From: Iris pallida | Lineage: Eukaryota; Streptophyta; Magnoliopsida; Asparagales; Iridaceae | Assembly (NCBI GenBank): GCA_029216955.1 | Contig: JANAVB010031417.1 | Span: 23,317,917-23,381,916 of the forward strand | Direction of reading: 5' to 3' | Length of the DNA: 64,000 nt | In this document: in pieces, positions 10,431 to 20,189 of the stretch | Position numbering within the stretch: the stretch's first letter is position 1 | Layout: each line of letters opens with the position of its first letter | The notes under the pieces: generated by a model | Database searches by the model: none | Told to the model about the DNA's origin: nothing | The model's input: only the letters and a program-made list of their open reading frames with translations | Made by a program: the position numbers and the translations under genes

Positions 10431-11257
10431 TGTAGGTCCTAAAAATCAAGTTGCACCCATCAAAAAAGTCATGAAAATCAAATTATACATCCTTCAAGTG
10501 AACTGCGCAGGACACAGATTGCGCACCAACTCGATTGCGCAGGCTGAACTGCGCACTCATCCAAGTGCGCAAGCTGACGTGGCCTCGTCATCATTATCTG
10601 ACAGAGAATCAGATCTTCTGACAGCTGACAGCCCGAAGAATGAGGAAACTGTTTGTTTATCGTGCAACACAGCGCTCGAGGACAGCTGTACATGCAGCAC
10701 AATCTGCCAGACTCTATAAAGCGCGGTCCATCCCAGCGTAATCTGAAGCCAGCACAATTCATGTGGCGTACTCCATCAAGACAACTGACAAAGTACACGT
10801 GGCCTACATGCCATCAATTACTCATCATGTGGCAACCGTCTGTATACGACCAAGCGCATTTCAATCAAACAATGCCACGCGTCACAAACATGTGGTCCAC
10901 GATCGAGTAACTGCCTACGCAGTTCATTGCTTGCGCAATCCAAAGTCTGTGCAATCCAACCTGCGCAATTCAGAATAACTAAGAGTTAGTTATTTCCAGA
11001 ACTCTATAAATAGAGTTTCAAGCCTTCATTGTCACACACACAGAGATCAGAATCCACAAAAATCATCACCAGAGATCAGGAGTTCTTGCCAAAGTGCTGC
11101 TGCAATCTTCAGAGGCTACCGTCTTCAAAGTTCACATCGTCCAAGGGATAAAGCGATCGTCATTCAGATCGGATTCCTATAGTTGTATTTTCCTAAAATT
11201 CTTGTAATCTTCTTACAAAGTTTGTGAAATAAAGATCAACTTTTATTTTTGCAAACA
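10431..11257 (+). repeat. 3' LTR of element A
   Basis: A purine tract (TTTGAAGGGGG, 10417-10427) precedes TGTAGG at 10431. The LTR is inferred to run to CA at 11256-11257, about 827 bp. Inside are a TATA box (TATAAATAG, 11005-11013) and an AATAAA at 11228-11233, in the order expected for U3-R-U5. The boundaries rest on the TG...CA rule and the purine tract, because the partner LTR is outside the window. Confidence 0.65.
11005..11013 (+). promoter_or_regulatory. TATA box in LTR A
   Basis: TATAAATAG followed about 30 bp later by a CA-rich likely start region (CATTGTCACACACAC). As in the 5' copy, it would drive genomic RNA synthesis; in this 3' copy it points outward toward the PMD pseudogene's 3' end. 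Confidence 0.5.
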
Positions 11258-11597
11258 GTACATGACAATTAAGAGAGTTAAACATCACAATTTCTAAATT
11301 ATATAGAGTTAAACATTACAATTAAGAGAGTTAAACATCACAACATCACAATTATGAATGTACATGACAATTAAACATCATAATCAAATCAGTTAAACAT
11401 CACAATATCCAACAAGTTAAATATCATAATATCCAACAAGTTAAACATCATAATCATCATAATTTCCTTAAATCATAATCATGACAATTTCCAAAATTAT
11501 AGAGAGTTAAACATCACAATATCTAACAAGTTAAACATCACAATTTCCAAAATACAATTTTCAAAATACAAGTTAAACATCATAATCAAATCAGTGA
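11258..11597. repeat. Degenerate GTTAAACATCACAAT repeats downstream of the PMD pseudogene
   Basis: A run of about fifteen imperfect copies of AGTTAAACATCACAAT and shorter derivatives between the presumed end of element A and the PMD stop codon. AT-rich, no gene. It forms the 3' flank of the PMD transcript. Confidence 0.7.
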
Positions 11598-12753
11598 TCA
11601 TGCCGGGCCTTCGTACGCGCCCCCCGATTTTGCATGAAAGAAAAATCGACAGTGTCGTCGATATGCTCCAACTGGTTCGCGATATTGACACATTTATCGT
11701 TCTGGCAGCCCGATCGGAGGGATTTCGCCAAAGCCTTCACCCGAGTAGCCTGTCAATGGTAACAAAATGTCAATTAAGAGAGTTAAATTTGAAAGTATTT
11801 ACAAACTATAATTTATAAACTTACCATCTTGACCAATGAAGCATACATGATATTTTTTGAAGGCAGAGGTCCTAGAGCTCCAACGGCAACGGGCCCTGGA
11901 TTTCTAGGGTTTGACAACCTAGGATGTCCGACTGCCAAGTAGTACGGCATGTAGTCGTCGCTGCAGTCGTGCATCTCCTGTACCGGTTGTCGAAGTTCTT
12001 CCTCCAGCAAATGTCGTTGCCACTCGGAGTAGCAGTCGGTCACCCAGTCGAAATAGGGCAACTTGTAGTTCAAAGGTTGGGTCCCACACGGAGGCTCCAA
12101 TAACTTTAATCTGCGCTGCGGCACAGTTTATACGAGGCCAAACTGACGAAGTACTCTATCAGGCATGTAAGGCTTCGTAATATCATAGCATGTGATCATA
12201 CCATGAAATAGAGATACTGGTTGCAGATGGCGATTTTGTTGCCGGAGATCCCGGTATGGGTGCCAAACTATTTGTAGGACAAAAGTTAAAAGATAATAGT
12301 TAACAAATAAACATACCATAAATAGTCTACGCTATCTACGCGCTATCAACTAACCTCTTCTGGCACCGAATTATCCAGAGCAGCACGAATGGAAACCAGT
12401 GTTTCATGACTTTTAGTTTCCAGCTGAGTTGGCTTCCATTGACACACTCTAGGAATGTGCTTCTCATAGCGTGGGTTCAGCTCACCCCTCATGAGCATCA
12501 GAAAGTGCTCGTATATCCATGCCTATACAATTTGTAAATGAATAGTCAGTAAATCAACAACAAAATCTAGCTAGTATATTAGTTTAAAATGTTAGAAATT
12601 TTCTTACATGGAGTAGAGTCTGGCATCCCGCCATGGTCTTGGTTCCGACACGGGATGCTATACCAAGCTCGCGGTAAAGGTTAGTAAGTATACCGCTGCC
12701 CCAGGATATGGCTCCTACGTCGTCTATAACAGATAGGTTCGCAAGATACCTAG
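11598..12753 (-). pseudogene. PMD pseudogene, 3' exon block
   Basis: Four exons with introns at 12607-12523, 12354-12268 and 11824-11750. The first intron has a GTAAGA donor and the last a GTAAGT donor. This block encodes the C-terminal part of the mobile domain (LYRELGIASR, AWIYEHFLMLMRGELNP, VWHPYRDLRQQN) and the tail (YFDWVTDCYSEWQRHLLEEE). A TAA at 12128-12130 lies between GLV and TVPQRR in an otherwise open frame, which truncates the product about 155 codons early. The 12749-12753 CCTAG is the left target duplication of element B. Confidence 0.8.
12749..12753. other. Left target site duplication of element B
   Basis: CCTAG, matched by CCTAG at 40219-40223 directly after the 3' LTR. Both copies sit in PMD coding sequence. 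Confidence 0.92.
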
Positions 12754-13134
12754 TGACACCCCCAGTTTCTAGGGACAAGGGTATTTTTGTCATTTTGTAC
12801 TTTTAAATATTTTTCAAATTTATTTTATTATTTATGATATTGTTTTGGGGTTATTAGGGTCGGGTTCGAATTTCAGCTCATTCCGACTTGTATCGGGGAC
12901 CCGGGATAGCTTAGACTCTGATCGGGACCCAACTGGAACCGACCAACTTGTCATGACCAAACCCAGATATTTATTTTTGACTAATCCCATTTGATTTTAG
13001 TGGGATTAGGGATTAGAATTAGATTTAGAACTTGAAATTAGGAGTTTTCAAGTTACCATTTTGACCCCAACCCAAATCACTCATTTCTTGACTTGGAGGG
13101 CATTTTGGTAAATTGCCAAGTGTCCCCAACCCTC

Positions 13135-13141
13135 TATAATA
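13135..13141 (+). promoter_or_regulatory. Promoter (TATA) in 5' LTR B
   Basis: CTCTATAATATGGCCGGCC: a TATA-like box followed by a CT-rich region (13180-13220) typical of plant transcription starts. The same arrangement is kept in the 3' LTR at 37008-37013. Confidence 0.45.
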
Positions 13142-13727
13142 TGGCCGGCCATGTATGGAGCAGCACTCCCTCTCCTTTGCTTCACTCCAAAGCAACCTCT
13201 CTCTCTCCCTATTTCATTTCTATCTACAACTTTCTTTCTCTTGTTCTTTCCCAAATTTCTAGAGAGCAACTCTATTGATTTCTTCTCCAAATCCACCATT
13301 TCTTCCACCAAATATTCTTCTTTTCTCTTCTACTCCATGAAAGGTAGGAGCTAGCCAAGTTTGGAGGATTCGGAGCTCGTTCGCGTCCTTTTGGAATCTC
13401 TACGTGTCGGTGTCGAGTCGGAAAGCTTTTTCATTTGAAACTCTCTCCCGGAAGGTATAATCTCTCCTCTAATCCACCCCTACATACATATAGGATTATT
13501 TTTGACCCATAGGAATAACCCCCACGGTTGTGTCTCCATTTGTGTCCGTTTCGTGTCCTTTTGGAGACTTTTAGGAGTGTCCTATGTGTAGATTTGTGTC
13601 CTAGTAGAAAATTCCTATTGGACTCTTGTTTTTAATATATATATTGTGTGATTAATTATTAGACATTTAAATTCCAGATTTTATATTATTTAGAGAAGGT
13701 ATTTTCAATGTATCATATTGTATCATA

Positions 13728-13732
<5 letters not shown>

Positions 13733-13826
<94 letters not shown>

Positions 13827-13830
13827 TATA

Positions 13831-13913
<83 letters not shown>

Positions 13914-13917
13914 ATAA

Positions 13918-13978
<61 letters not shown>

Positions 13979-14002
13979 TATAAATATATATATATATATA
14001 TA
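13733..14002. repeat. (AT)n microsatellite in 5' LTR B
   Basis: About 270 bp of TA dinucleotides with a few TATAAATA interruptions. The homologous tract in the 3' LTR (37606-37678) is only about 70 bp, so the two have drifted in length since insertion. Open frames here are meaningless YIYIYI translations. Confidence 0.95.
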
Positions 14003-14174
14003 CATGTGTATATGTGTGTGTATTTGTCTGTAAGTATGTGTGTGTCCATGTGAGAGTGTGTGTATGTATTTATATTTATATAGAGAGAGGGAAGGAAGTA
14101 GTGAAAGAAGTAGAAGAAGATGAAGAGAATAAGCCACAGCAGCAATAGCACTAGCAGGAGCAGCAGTAGCATGA

Positions 14175-14538
14175 GAAGGAGAAGGAGGAGAATAAGGAGG
14201 AGAATGAGGAGGAGAATGAGAAGGAGGAGAATGAGGAGAAGAATAAGGAGGAGAATGAGAAGGAGGAGAATGAGAAGGAGAATGAGGAGAAGAATGAGAA
14301 GGAGAATGAGGAGAAGAATGAGAAGGAGAATGAGGAGGAGAATAGAAAGGAGAATGAGGAGGAGAATGGGAAGGAGAATGAGGAGGAGAATGAGGAGAAG
14401 AATGGGAAGGAGAATGAGGAGGAGAATGAGGAGGAGAATGGGAAGAAGAATGAGGAGGAGAATGGGAAGAAGAAGAATGAGGAGGAGAATGAGAAGGAGA
14501 ATGAGGAGGAGAATAAGAAAGAGAATGAGGAGGAGAAT
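14175..14538. repeat. GGAGAATGA purine tract, left half (5' LTR B)
   Basis: Irregular repeats of GAGGAGAAT/GAAGGAGAAT, all purine plus T on the + strand. The tract is split by CACTA 1 and resumes at 21343. The long Arg-rich or Glu-rich frames across it are artefacts of the repeat. Pure purine runs of this kind can form triplexes (inference). Confidence 0.92.
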
Positions 14539-14559
14539 CACTACCAAAATACATGGATT

Positions 14560-15155
14560 TACCGACGGCCTTATCCGTCGGTATTCCGTCGCCAAAAATA
14601 AATACCGACGGATTACCGACGGATATTTTGGTAAAACAGCCGTCGGGAATAACCTCGTCGCTAAAACATATCCGTCGCTACTCCGTCGCTCAGCGACGAC
14701 TTTACGACGGAATACCGCCGGCTCATTTAAATATATATAGCGACGGATTACCGACTAGCTTTCGTCAAAACATGTATCAGGATATAGGTTTAGCGACGGA
14801 ATACTCCGTCGCTAAAGAGTCGGCAAAACCGTATCAGTGATTTTCTGATACGCAATATCCGTCGCTAATCCGTCGTAGATTTGTCGGTAAAAGCGTATTA
14901 GCGACAAAACATCCGTCGCTAACAGCAAAATTTATGGACATCAAACAGAACTAGGTCGACGGACATTCCGTCGCTAAACCGTCGCTCAATGTAAAATCCT
15001 ACAGATAGCGACGGATATTACGTCGCCAATCCGTCGCTTTATTGAAATGCTCCAGGTAGCGACGATTTTTCCGTCACCACTTCGTCGCTAAACTCAGTTT
15101 TTCCAGATAGCGACGGACTATCCGTCGCTCAGTAGTCGCCAGTCCGTCGCTAACT
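14560..15155. repeat. Subterminal repeats, left end of CACTA 1
   Basis: About two dozen copies of TAGCGACGGA or its complement TCCGTCGCTA, in both orientations. In En/Spm elements such subterminal repeats bind the element's TNPA protein; here that role is inferred. Confidence 0.85.
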
Positions 15156-15214
15156 TCTAATTTTTGAAAAAAAAATACTGCAAACAGACTCTTTCCTGTT
15201 TGTACAACACATCC

Positions 15215-15425
15215 AACACAATATCAAACATGCAAAATATCCATATACAACACCATATATCCATATCCAACACGAATATCCAACGTATCCAATATCCAAC
15301 ACCATATATCCATATGCAAAATATCCATATCCGACACCAATATCCAACGTATCCAATATCCAACAAAATATTACCAACACAATATATCCAATATCCAACA
15401 TTAAATTATCCAAACATAAAAAAAA
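15215..15425. repeat. ATATCCAACACNATATCCAT repeats in CACTA 1
   Basis: About twelve degenerate copies of a 12-20 bp unit built from TATCCAACA and CCATATC. No gene seen; AT-rich on both strands. Confidence 0.75.
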
Positions 15426-15460
15426 TATCCGAACATACAATGTATCCAAATGTCTACAAA

Positions 15461-15524
15461 AATTTCGACAGCACCTCCTTTGTATATCAGATCATCGCTT
15501 ATAACCCAGCGTAGGTATATATCC
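15461..15524. other. Block conserved between CACTA 1 and CACTA 2
   Basis: About 62 of 64 bases match the reverse complement of 48168-48231 by eye (core GCACCTCCTTTGTATATCAG). In each element the block lies 0.8-0.9 kb from one end. It looks like a family-wide relic, perhaps from the 3' part of the ancestral transposase transcript. Confidence 0.7.
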
Positions 15525-15764
15525 AAAAATCACATAGACGAAATATGCACATACGAATTTAATGCACACCAATTATCCAAGAAAAGACATCAATTATACT
15601 GAAGAGTAACCTAATATCCGTCGTTATACTGAAAATTTATCTTCAAGTGTGAGAACGGATGGCTCAGAATACACAACCCAAAATTCATTCTAGCATACAT
15701 TAGTGTGAATCATCTATGTTCTGTACATATGGTGTAGTATATGATCTTATCGTATATAGTATTT

Positions 15765-15975
15765 GAAGAACGTAACAGAATCAAGATGAACTCACATAAT
15801 GTAATACTAAGACATCATCTACTACTATATAAGATATAGTGATAGGTTGTCGTATCATCATTGCCGAGGGATGAGGGTCGGAGGACAGTCAACTTATCTA
15901 CGGCTACATAGTTTCTGCCTCGCCAGTCGAATGGCTGCAGGGACTATATGTCCTGATCATCATGTCGTACCGTAG
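15765..15975. repeat. Direct duplicate segment in CACTA 1 (copies near 17085 and 19085)
   Basis: The segment containing GTCGAATGGCTGCAGGGACT recurs at about 17085-17225 and 19085-19270 and, in a shorter form, at 19500-19615. Such shuffled direct copies, mixed with the inverted repeats, show repeated internal rearrangement. Confidence 0.75.
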
Positions 15976-16102
15976 ATTAATGCAAATGGAGCTGGAAACA
16001 AAATACAGAAACCAAAAAACAAAATACAGAATCCAATCCCTGGGTTCGCCGAAAATACAAAACACAGAATCCAATCCCTGTATTTTAAGTGTGAGAACGG
16101 AT

Positions 16103-17080
16103 GGCTCAGAAGACAACCAAACCGGAGAGGATACTCCAAGAGATACATCTGAGTAGGACGTATACTCTGAGAGATCACCCTTACAAAAATGATATCAGTA
16201 GTGGTATCGAATGTTGGAGAAGATATTATCACAGTATACGTCCTCTCCTCCACGATGGCTCTAGACCCATCTGTTCGTCCCTGCTTCCATTCTTCTTGTT
16301 TGACTCTCTCAGCCACACATGATATCCAGCTCAAGTGTAGAGTAGGCGGAAAAGAAGGGGACAGGAATAGGAGGGGGAAGCAGCACACCGGCGGCATGAC
16401 CCGGAGGAAGTACAAAGGTTTTCTTCAACATACGTAGGAGAACTATAAGGATATATGTAAACACAACATATCACCTTGTCAAAGACCCTAAATGTGACAA
16501 CCATGTTACCGCGGTGTCGGAAGACTAACATGTCATAATTTTATAAGCCGTGTGTTTTGACATAATCCTCCCAACCGGATTTCAGTTCTATGTAATAATG
16601 CGAGATTACGACACAGGAGGAAAGAGTTGGGATGATTATGTCAAAACACACGGCTTAGAAAATTATGACATGTTAGTCTTCCGACACCGCGGTAACATGG
16701 TTGTCACATTAAGGGTCTTTGACAAGATGACATATTGTGAAAAGATATATCCTTATAGTTCTCCTACGTATGTTGAAGAAAACCTCTGTACTTCCTCCGA
16801 GTCATGCCGCCGGTGTGCTGCTTCCCCCTCCTATTCCTGTCCCCTTCTTTTCCGCCTACTCTACACTTGAGCTGGATATCATGTGTGGCTGAGAGAGTCA
16901 AATAAGAAGAATGGAAGCAGGGACGAGCAGATGGGTCTAGAGCCATCGTGGAGGAGAGGACGTATACTGTGATAATATCTTCTCCAACATTCGATACCAC
17001 TACTGATATCATTTCTGTAAGGATGATCTCTCAGAGTATACGTCTTACTCAGATGGATCTCTCGGAGTATCCTCTCCGGT
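16103..17080. repeat. Inverted repeat 1 of CACTA 1 (arms about 470 bp)
   Basis: The left arm 16103-16575 is complementary to the right arm 16625-17080, with a spacer of about 50 bp. Matching landmarks are the CCGCGGTAACATGG stretch, CATACGTAGGAGAACTATA and GATATCA(G/T)TAGTGGTATCGA. Differences are small, so duplication is fairly recent. Both arms carry the B3-like fragment. Confidence 0.85.
16586..16870 (+). pseudogene. B3-domain-like fragment (right arm of inverted repeat 1)
   Basis: The frame 16550-16870 contains KSWDDYVKTHGLENYDMLVF followed by RHRGNMVVTLRVFDK. This fits the C-terminal half of the plant B3 DNA-binding fold (W..FV..N.L..GD.L.F...G...F.V.IFD), with Asn/Tyr where Gly/Asp is usual in the GD turn. 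The rest of the frame (KIYPYSSPTYVEENLC and on) is not recognised. A mirrored copy runs on the minus strand (16575-16331: MLVFRHRGNMVVTFRVFDK). This is a captured gene piece, not an intact gene. REM-type B3 genes are the likely source (inference). Confidence 0.5.
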
Positions 17081-17440
17081 TGGTTGTCGTATCATCATTG
17101 CCGAGGGATGAGGGTCGGAGGACAGTCAACTTATCTACGGCTACATAGTTTCTGCCTCGCCAGTCGAATGGCTGCAGGGACTATATATGTCCTGATCACC
17201 ATGTCGTACCGTAGATTAATGCAAATGGAGCTGGAAACAAAATACAGAAACCAAAAAACAAAATACAGAATCCAATCCCTGGGTTCGCCGAAAATACGAA
17301 ATACAGAATCCAATCCCTGTATTTTAAGTGTGAGAACGGATGGCTCAGAAGACAACCCAACCGGAGAAAGTACAGAGGTTTTCTTCAACATACGTAGGAG
17401 AACTATAAGGACGTGCTGGATTAGTATAGACTATTTCGAA

Positions 17441-17800
17441 TTAGTATCGTGGAAGGTTTAGTAACAATTGTACTTGAATTTCAATTTGGATGTGAAAATC
17501 TGTATCGTAAGCCAAACTAAACATAATCAGTTCTATGATCCCATGTCTTAGGTTAAATAAATCACTAACCTCATCACGGTGGGTCTTGGTGTAGCACTCA
17601 AATGTGGGGCACCCGTAAATTCGCCGAGTTTTTAAATCATCGACATTGAGTTTTAAACCCTCACGTAGCCTTTCTGCTTCACTTCTAGGGTCGAGCAGCA
17701 TCTTCTTGCAAGTTTCGGTCTTCAGATACTTAGTGTCAAGATTCTGGACGCTTTCGTAGAGCATGTCAACGCATCCTAGCGCCAATTTACTCGACAGGAA
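17441..17800 (-). pseudogene. DUF674-family gene fragment, left (inverted, deleted) copy
   Basis: The minus-strand frame repeats LGCVDMLYESVQNLDTKYLK, TCKKMLLDPRSEAERLREG and IYGCPTFECYTKTH, then jumps to RDEVSDLF because the 250-bp middle piece is deleted. About 95 percent identical to the right copy over the paired part by eye. Confidence 0.7.
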
Positions 17801-18284
17801 ATTGACGCTAGGATGCGTTGACATGCTCTACGAAAGCGTCCAGAATCTTGACACTAAGTATCTGGAGACCGAAGCTTGCAAGAAGATGCTGCTCGACCCT
17901 AGAAGTGAAGCAGAAAGGCTACGTGAGGGTTTAAAACTCAAAGTCGATGATTTAAAACCTCGACGAATTTACGGATGCCCCACATTTGAGTGCTACACCA
18001 AGGCTCACCGTCTGTATAGTTCGGTTATTGGCGCTCGATGTCCCTGTGGTAAGGCAATGGATGAGGATATTGCGTGGGAGGGGGTTGCAGATGGAGGCAA
18101 CAAGGATGGCGTGTTTGTGAAAGGAGGGAAAGGATACATAATCACAGACGATTTGCATGTAAGGCCATTCTATTCCATGGAGTCTGCGTTGTCTATTTTT
18201 CGAAAGCATGGGATCATAGAATCGAAGACAGTTGAGACCAAGACTGTAAACATTGGCCGCGATGAGGTTAGTGATTTATGTAAC
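17541..18284. repeat. Inverted repeat 2 of CACTA 1 (DUF674 copies head to head)
   Basis: The left arm 17578-17782 pairs with the right arm 17803-18010 around a spacer of about 20 bp. The left flank 17541-17577 then pairs with 18261-18284. The right side contains 250 bp (18011-18260) that is missing on the left. Both deletion edges in the right copy end in CCG, so the left copy probably lost the segment by a short-homology deletion. Confidence 0.88.
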
Positions 18285-18293
18285 CAAATGTAG
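17763..18293 (+). pseudogene. DUF674-family gene fragment, right copy
   Basis: An open frame of 176 codons. LGCVDMLYESVQNLDTKYLE, TEACKKMLLDPRSEAERL, IYGCPTFECY, ARCPCGKAMDEDI, GVFVKGGKGYIITDDL and ALSIFRKHGI match the pattern I know for plant DUF674 proteins (function unknown). The usual N-terminal part (LLVDKKTNKVLFAEA type) is absent, and the ATG lies within the inverted-repeat junction, so the start is accidental. Captured host sequence carried by CACTA 1. Confidence 0.75.
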
Positions 18294-18431
18294 TAATCTT
18301 GTAATTTAAAGTTGGAAGAACATGCAAGTAGCCTTATATATAGTTGCTGCCTCCCCAGTCGAATGACTTAATTGCCAAGTATCGGAACGAATGGCTCAGA
18401 ACACAACCAAAGATTCATTCTAGCATACATT

Positions 18432-19114
18432 AGTGAGTTCATCTTGATTCTGTTACGTCCTTCAGATACTATATACGATAAGAACATAGATGATTCACAC
18501 TAATGTATGCTAGAATAAATCTTGGCTTGTGTTCTGAGCCATCCGTTCTGATCAAGCATCTTCCTTCTCCTCTCCTCCACCATGGCTCTGAACCAATCTG
18601 CTCCTCCCTACTTCCCTTCTTCTTATTTAACTCTCTCAGCCACATATGACATCAAGCTCAAGTGTAGAGTCGGGGAAGAAGAAGTGGGCAGGAAGATGAG
18701 GGGGAAGCAGCACAGCCGGCGGCATGACCCGGAGGAAGTACATAGGTTTTCTTCAACAGCCGTAGGAGGACTATTTCTCCTACGGCTGTTGAAGAAAACC
18801 TCTGTACTTCCTTCGGGTCATGCTGCAGGCTGTGCTGCTTCCCCCTCATCTTCCTGCCCACTTCTTCTCCCCCGACTCTACACTTGAGCTGAATGTCATA
18901 TGTGGCTGAGAGAGTCAAATAAGAAGAAGGGAAGTAGGGAGGAGCAGATTGGTTCAGAGCCATGGTGGAGGAGAGGAGAAGGAAGATGCTTGATCAGAAC
19001 GGATGGCTCAGAACACAAGTCAAGATTCATTCTAGCATACATTAGTGTGAATCATCTATGTTCTTATCGTATATAGTATCTGAAGGACGTAACAGAATCA
19101 AGATGAACTCACTA
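18432..19114. repeat. Inverted repeat 3 of CACTA 1 (arms about 337 bp, loop about 8 bp)
   Basis: Centre at about 18772, where CTCCTACGGCTGTTGAAGAA meets its complement with almost no spacer. Left arm 18432-18768, right arm 18777-19114. The arms are diverged relatives of part of inverted repeat 1 (the AAGCAGCACA...GGCATGACCCGGAGGAAG segment), so this is an older or independent duplication of related source sequence. Confidence 0.88.
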
Positions 19115-19299
19115 ATGTAATACTAAGACATCATCTACTACTATATAAGATATAGTGATAGGTTGTTGTATCATCATTGCCGAGGGATGAGGGTCGGAGG
19201 ACAGGCAACTTTATCTACGGCTACATAGTTTCTGCCTCGCCAGTCGAATGGCTGCAGGGACTAATGCAAATGGAGCTGAAAAAATATGCATAAACCAAA

Positions 19300-19540
19300 C
19301 CAATATATAATGCGTGGCTGAGAGAGTCAAATAAGAAGAATGGAAGCAGGGACGAGCAGATGGGTCTAGAGCCATCGTGGAGGAGAGGACGTATACTGTG
19401 ATAATATCTTCTCCAACATTCGATCCCACTACTGATATCATTTCTGTAAGGGTGATCTCTCAGAGTATACGTCCTACCCAGATGGATCTCTCGGAGTATC
19501 CTCTCCGGTTGGTTGTCGTATCATCATTGCCGAGGGATAA
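19300..19540. repeat. Third copy of inverted-repeat-1 arm in CACTA 1
   Basis: Nearly identical to 16885-17130 in the same orientation (GAGAGAGTCAAATAAGAAGA to GGTCGGAGGACAGTC). It is unpaired locally but complementary to the left arm of repeat 1. Confidence 0.8.
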
Positions 19541-19746
19541 GGGTCGGAGGACAGTCCACTTTATCTACGGATACATAGTTTCTGCCTCGCCAGTCGAATG
19601 GCTGCAGGAACTATGTTACCGCGGTGTCGTAGTCCAATATAATCCAGAGATTGACACAGTTCTAATTCATATATGTAGTCCAATACAAATAGTCTAAAAC
19701 AAAAACAACCCAATAAAAATAGTCCAATACAAATAAGTACTAATAG

Positions 19747-20019
19747 CTAATGCTTGCCACGCTGCTCACGCAAACGCTCAGTGATACTTTCACGCAACCA
19801 CCTCCGAAAAGCGAGATTTTTGGTGTGAGGAGAGGCGTCGTCCCTTGCCAGGACTGCATCAAAAGCACTCTCGACATTACTAGCTACCGGTGCTGGATGA
19901 CTAGAACTCCCGGTCTCACTAGCAACCGGTGCCACTTCCTCCTCAACTGTAGGAGGAGCCACCTCAGCATTCACTGTTTTCTTCAAACGACGTGCTGCTC
20001 CTCGGGTCATGGGTGCCAT
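19747..20019 (-). CDS. Unrecognised 90-codon ORF of CACTA 1
   Basis: The minus-strand frame starts MAPMTRGAARRLKKTV, continues through an Ala/Val/Glu-rich low-complexity stretch, and ends NLAFRRWLRESITERLREQR before TAG at 19747-19749. It lies just inside the end that I interpret as the 5' end of the element, so it may be the first exon remnant of an element gene. No domain recognised. The basic N-terminus and charged helix at the end are the only features visible. Confidence 0.35.
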   Translation of the reverse strand: MAPMTRGAARRLKKTVNAEVAPPTVEEEVAPVASETGSSSHPAPVASNVESAFDAVLARDDASPHTKNLAFRRWLRESITERLREQRGKH

Positions 20020-20189
20020 CTGGTAAGTATATGTAACAGAATGTAAAAGAATGTAACAGCTCAAATTCAAAAACCAAAATCCCCATGCCAACATGAATCA
20101 TAACATATAACTTAAACCCAGACATGACATAGGATTAAACCTAATGATTTAATCATCCTTAAATCAGTAAACACAAACAATGTACTAAT

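Larger units (their letters stand above)
1..11257 (+). mobile_element. Element A: Tat-lineage Ty3/gypsy LTR retrotransposon, 5' end outside window
   Basis: Sense-strand remnants run in the order gag/linker, RT, RNase H, second RNase H, integrase, then a long antisense gene and a 3' LTR ending near 11257. A second RNase H after the usual one, together with an extra antisense gene between integrase and the 3' LTR, is a known arrangement in the plant Tat (Ogre/Retand) lineage. The reading frames are broken by many stops and frameshifts, so this is an old inactive copy. The 5' LTR lies upstream of the window, so the target duplication cannot be tested. Directly after the presumed 3' LTR end the sequence reads GTACA, the expected position of the duplication. 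Confidence 0.88.

Noticed and set aside
13667..14595. Long minus-strand frames of 231-295 codons (YIYIYI and Ser/Pro/His or Leu repeats)
   Set aside because: They translate the AT microsatellite and the GGAGAAT tract; no coding character, and they end at repeat borders.
14120..14740. Arg/Met-rich frame resembling a basic nucleic-acid-binding protein
   Set aside because: It is the purine tract read in frame and it runs into the CACTA 1 end. Same for 21334-21858 and 37814-38425.
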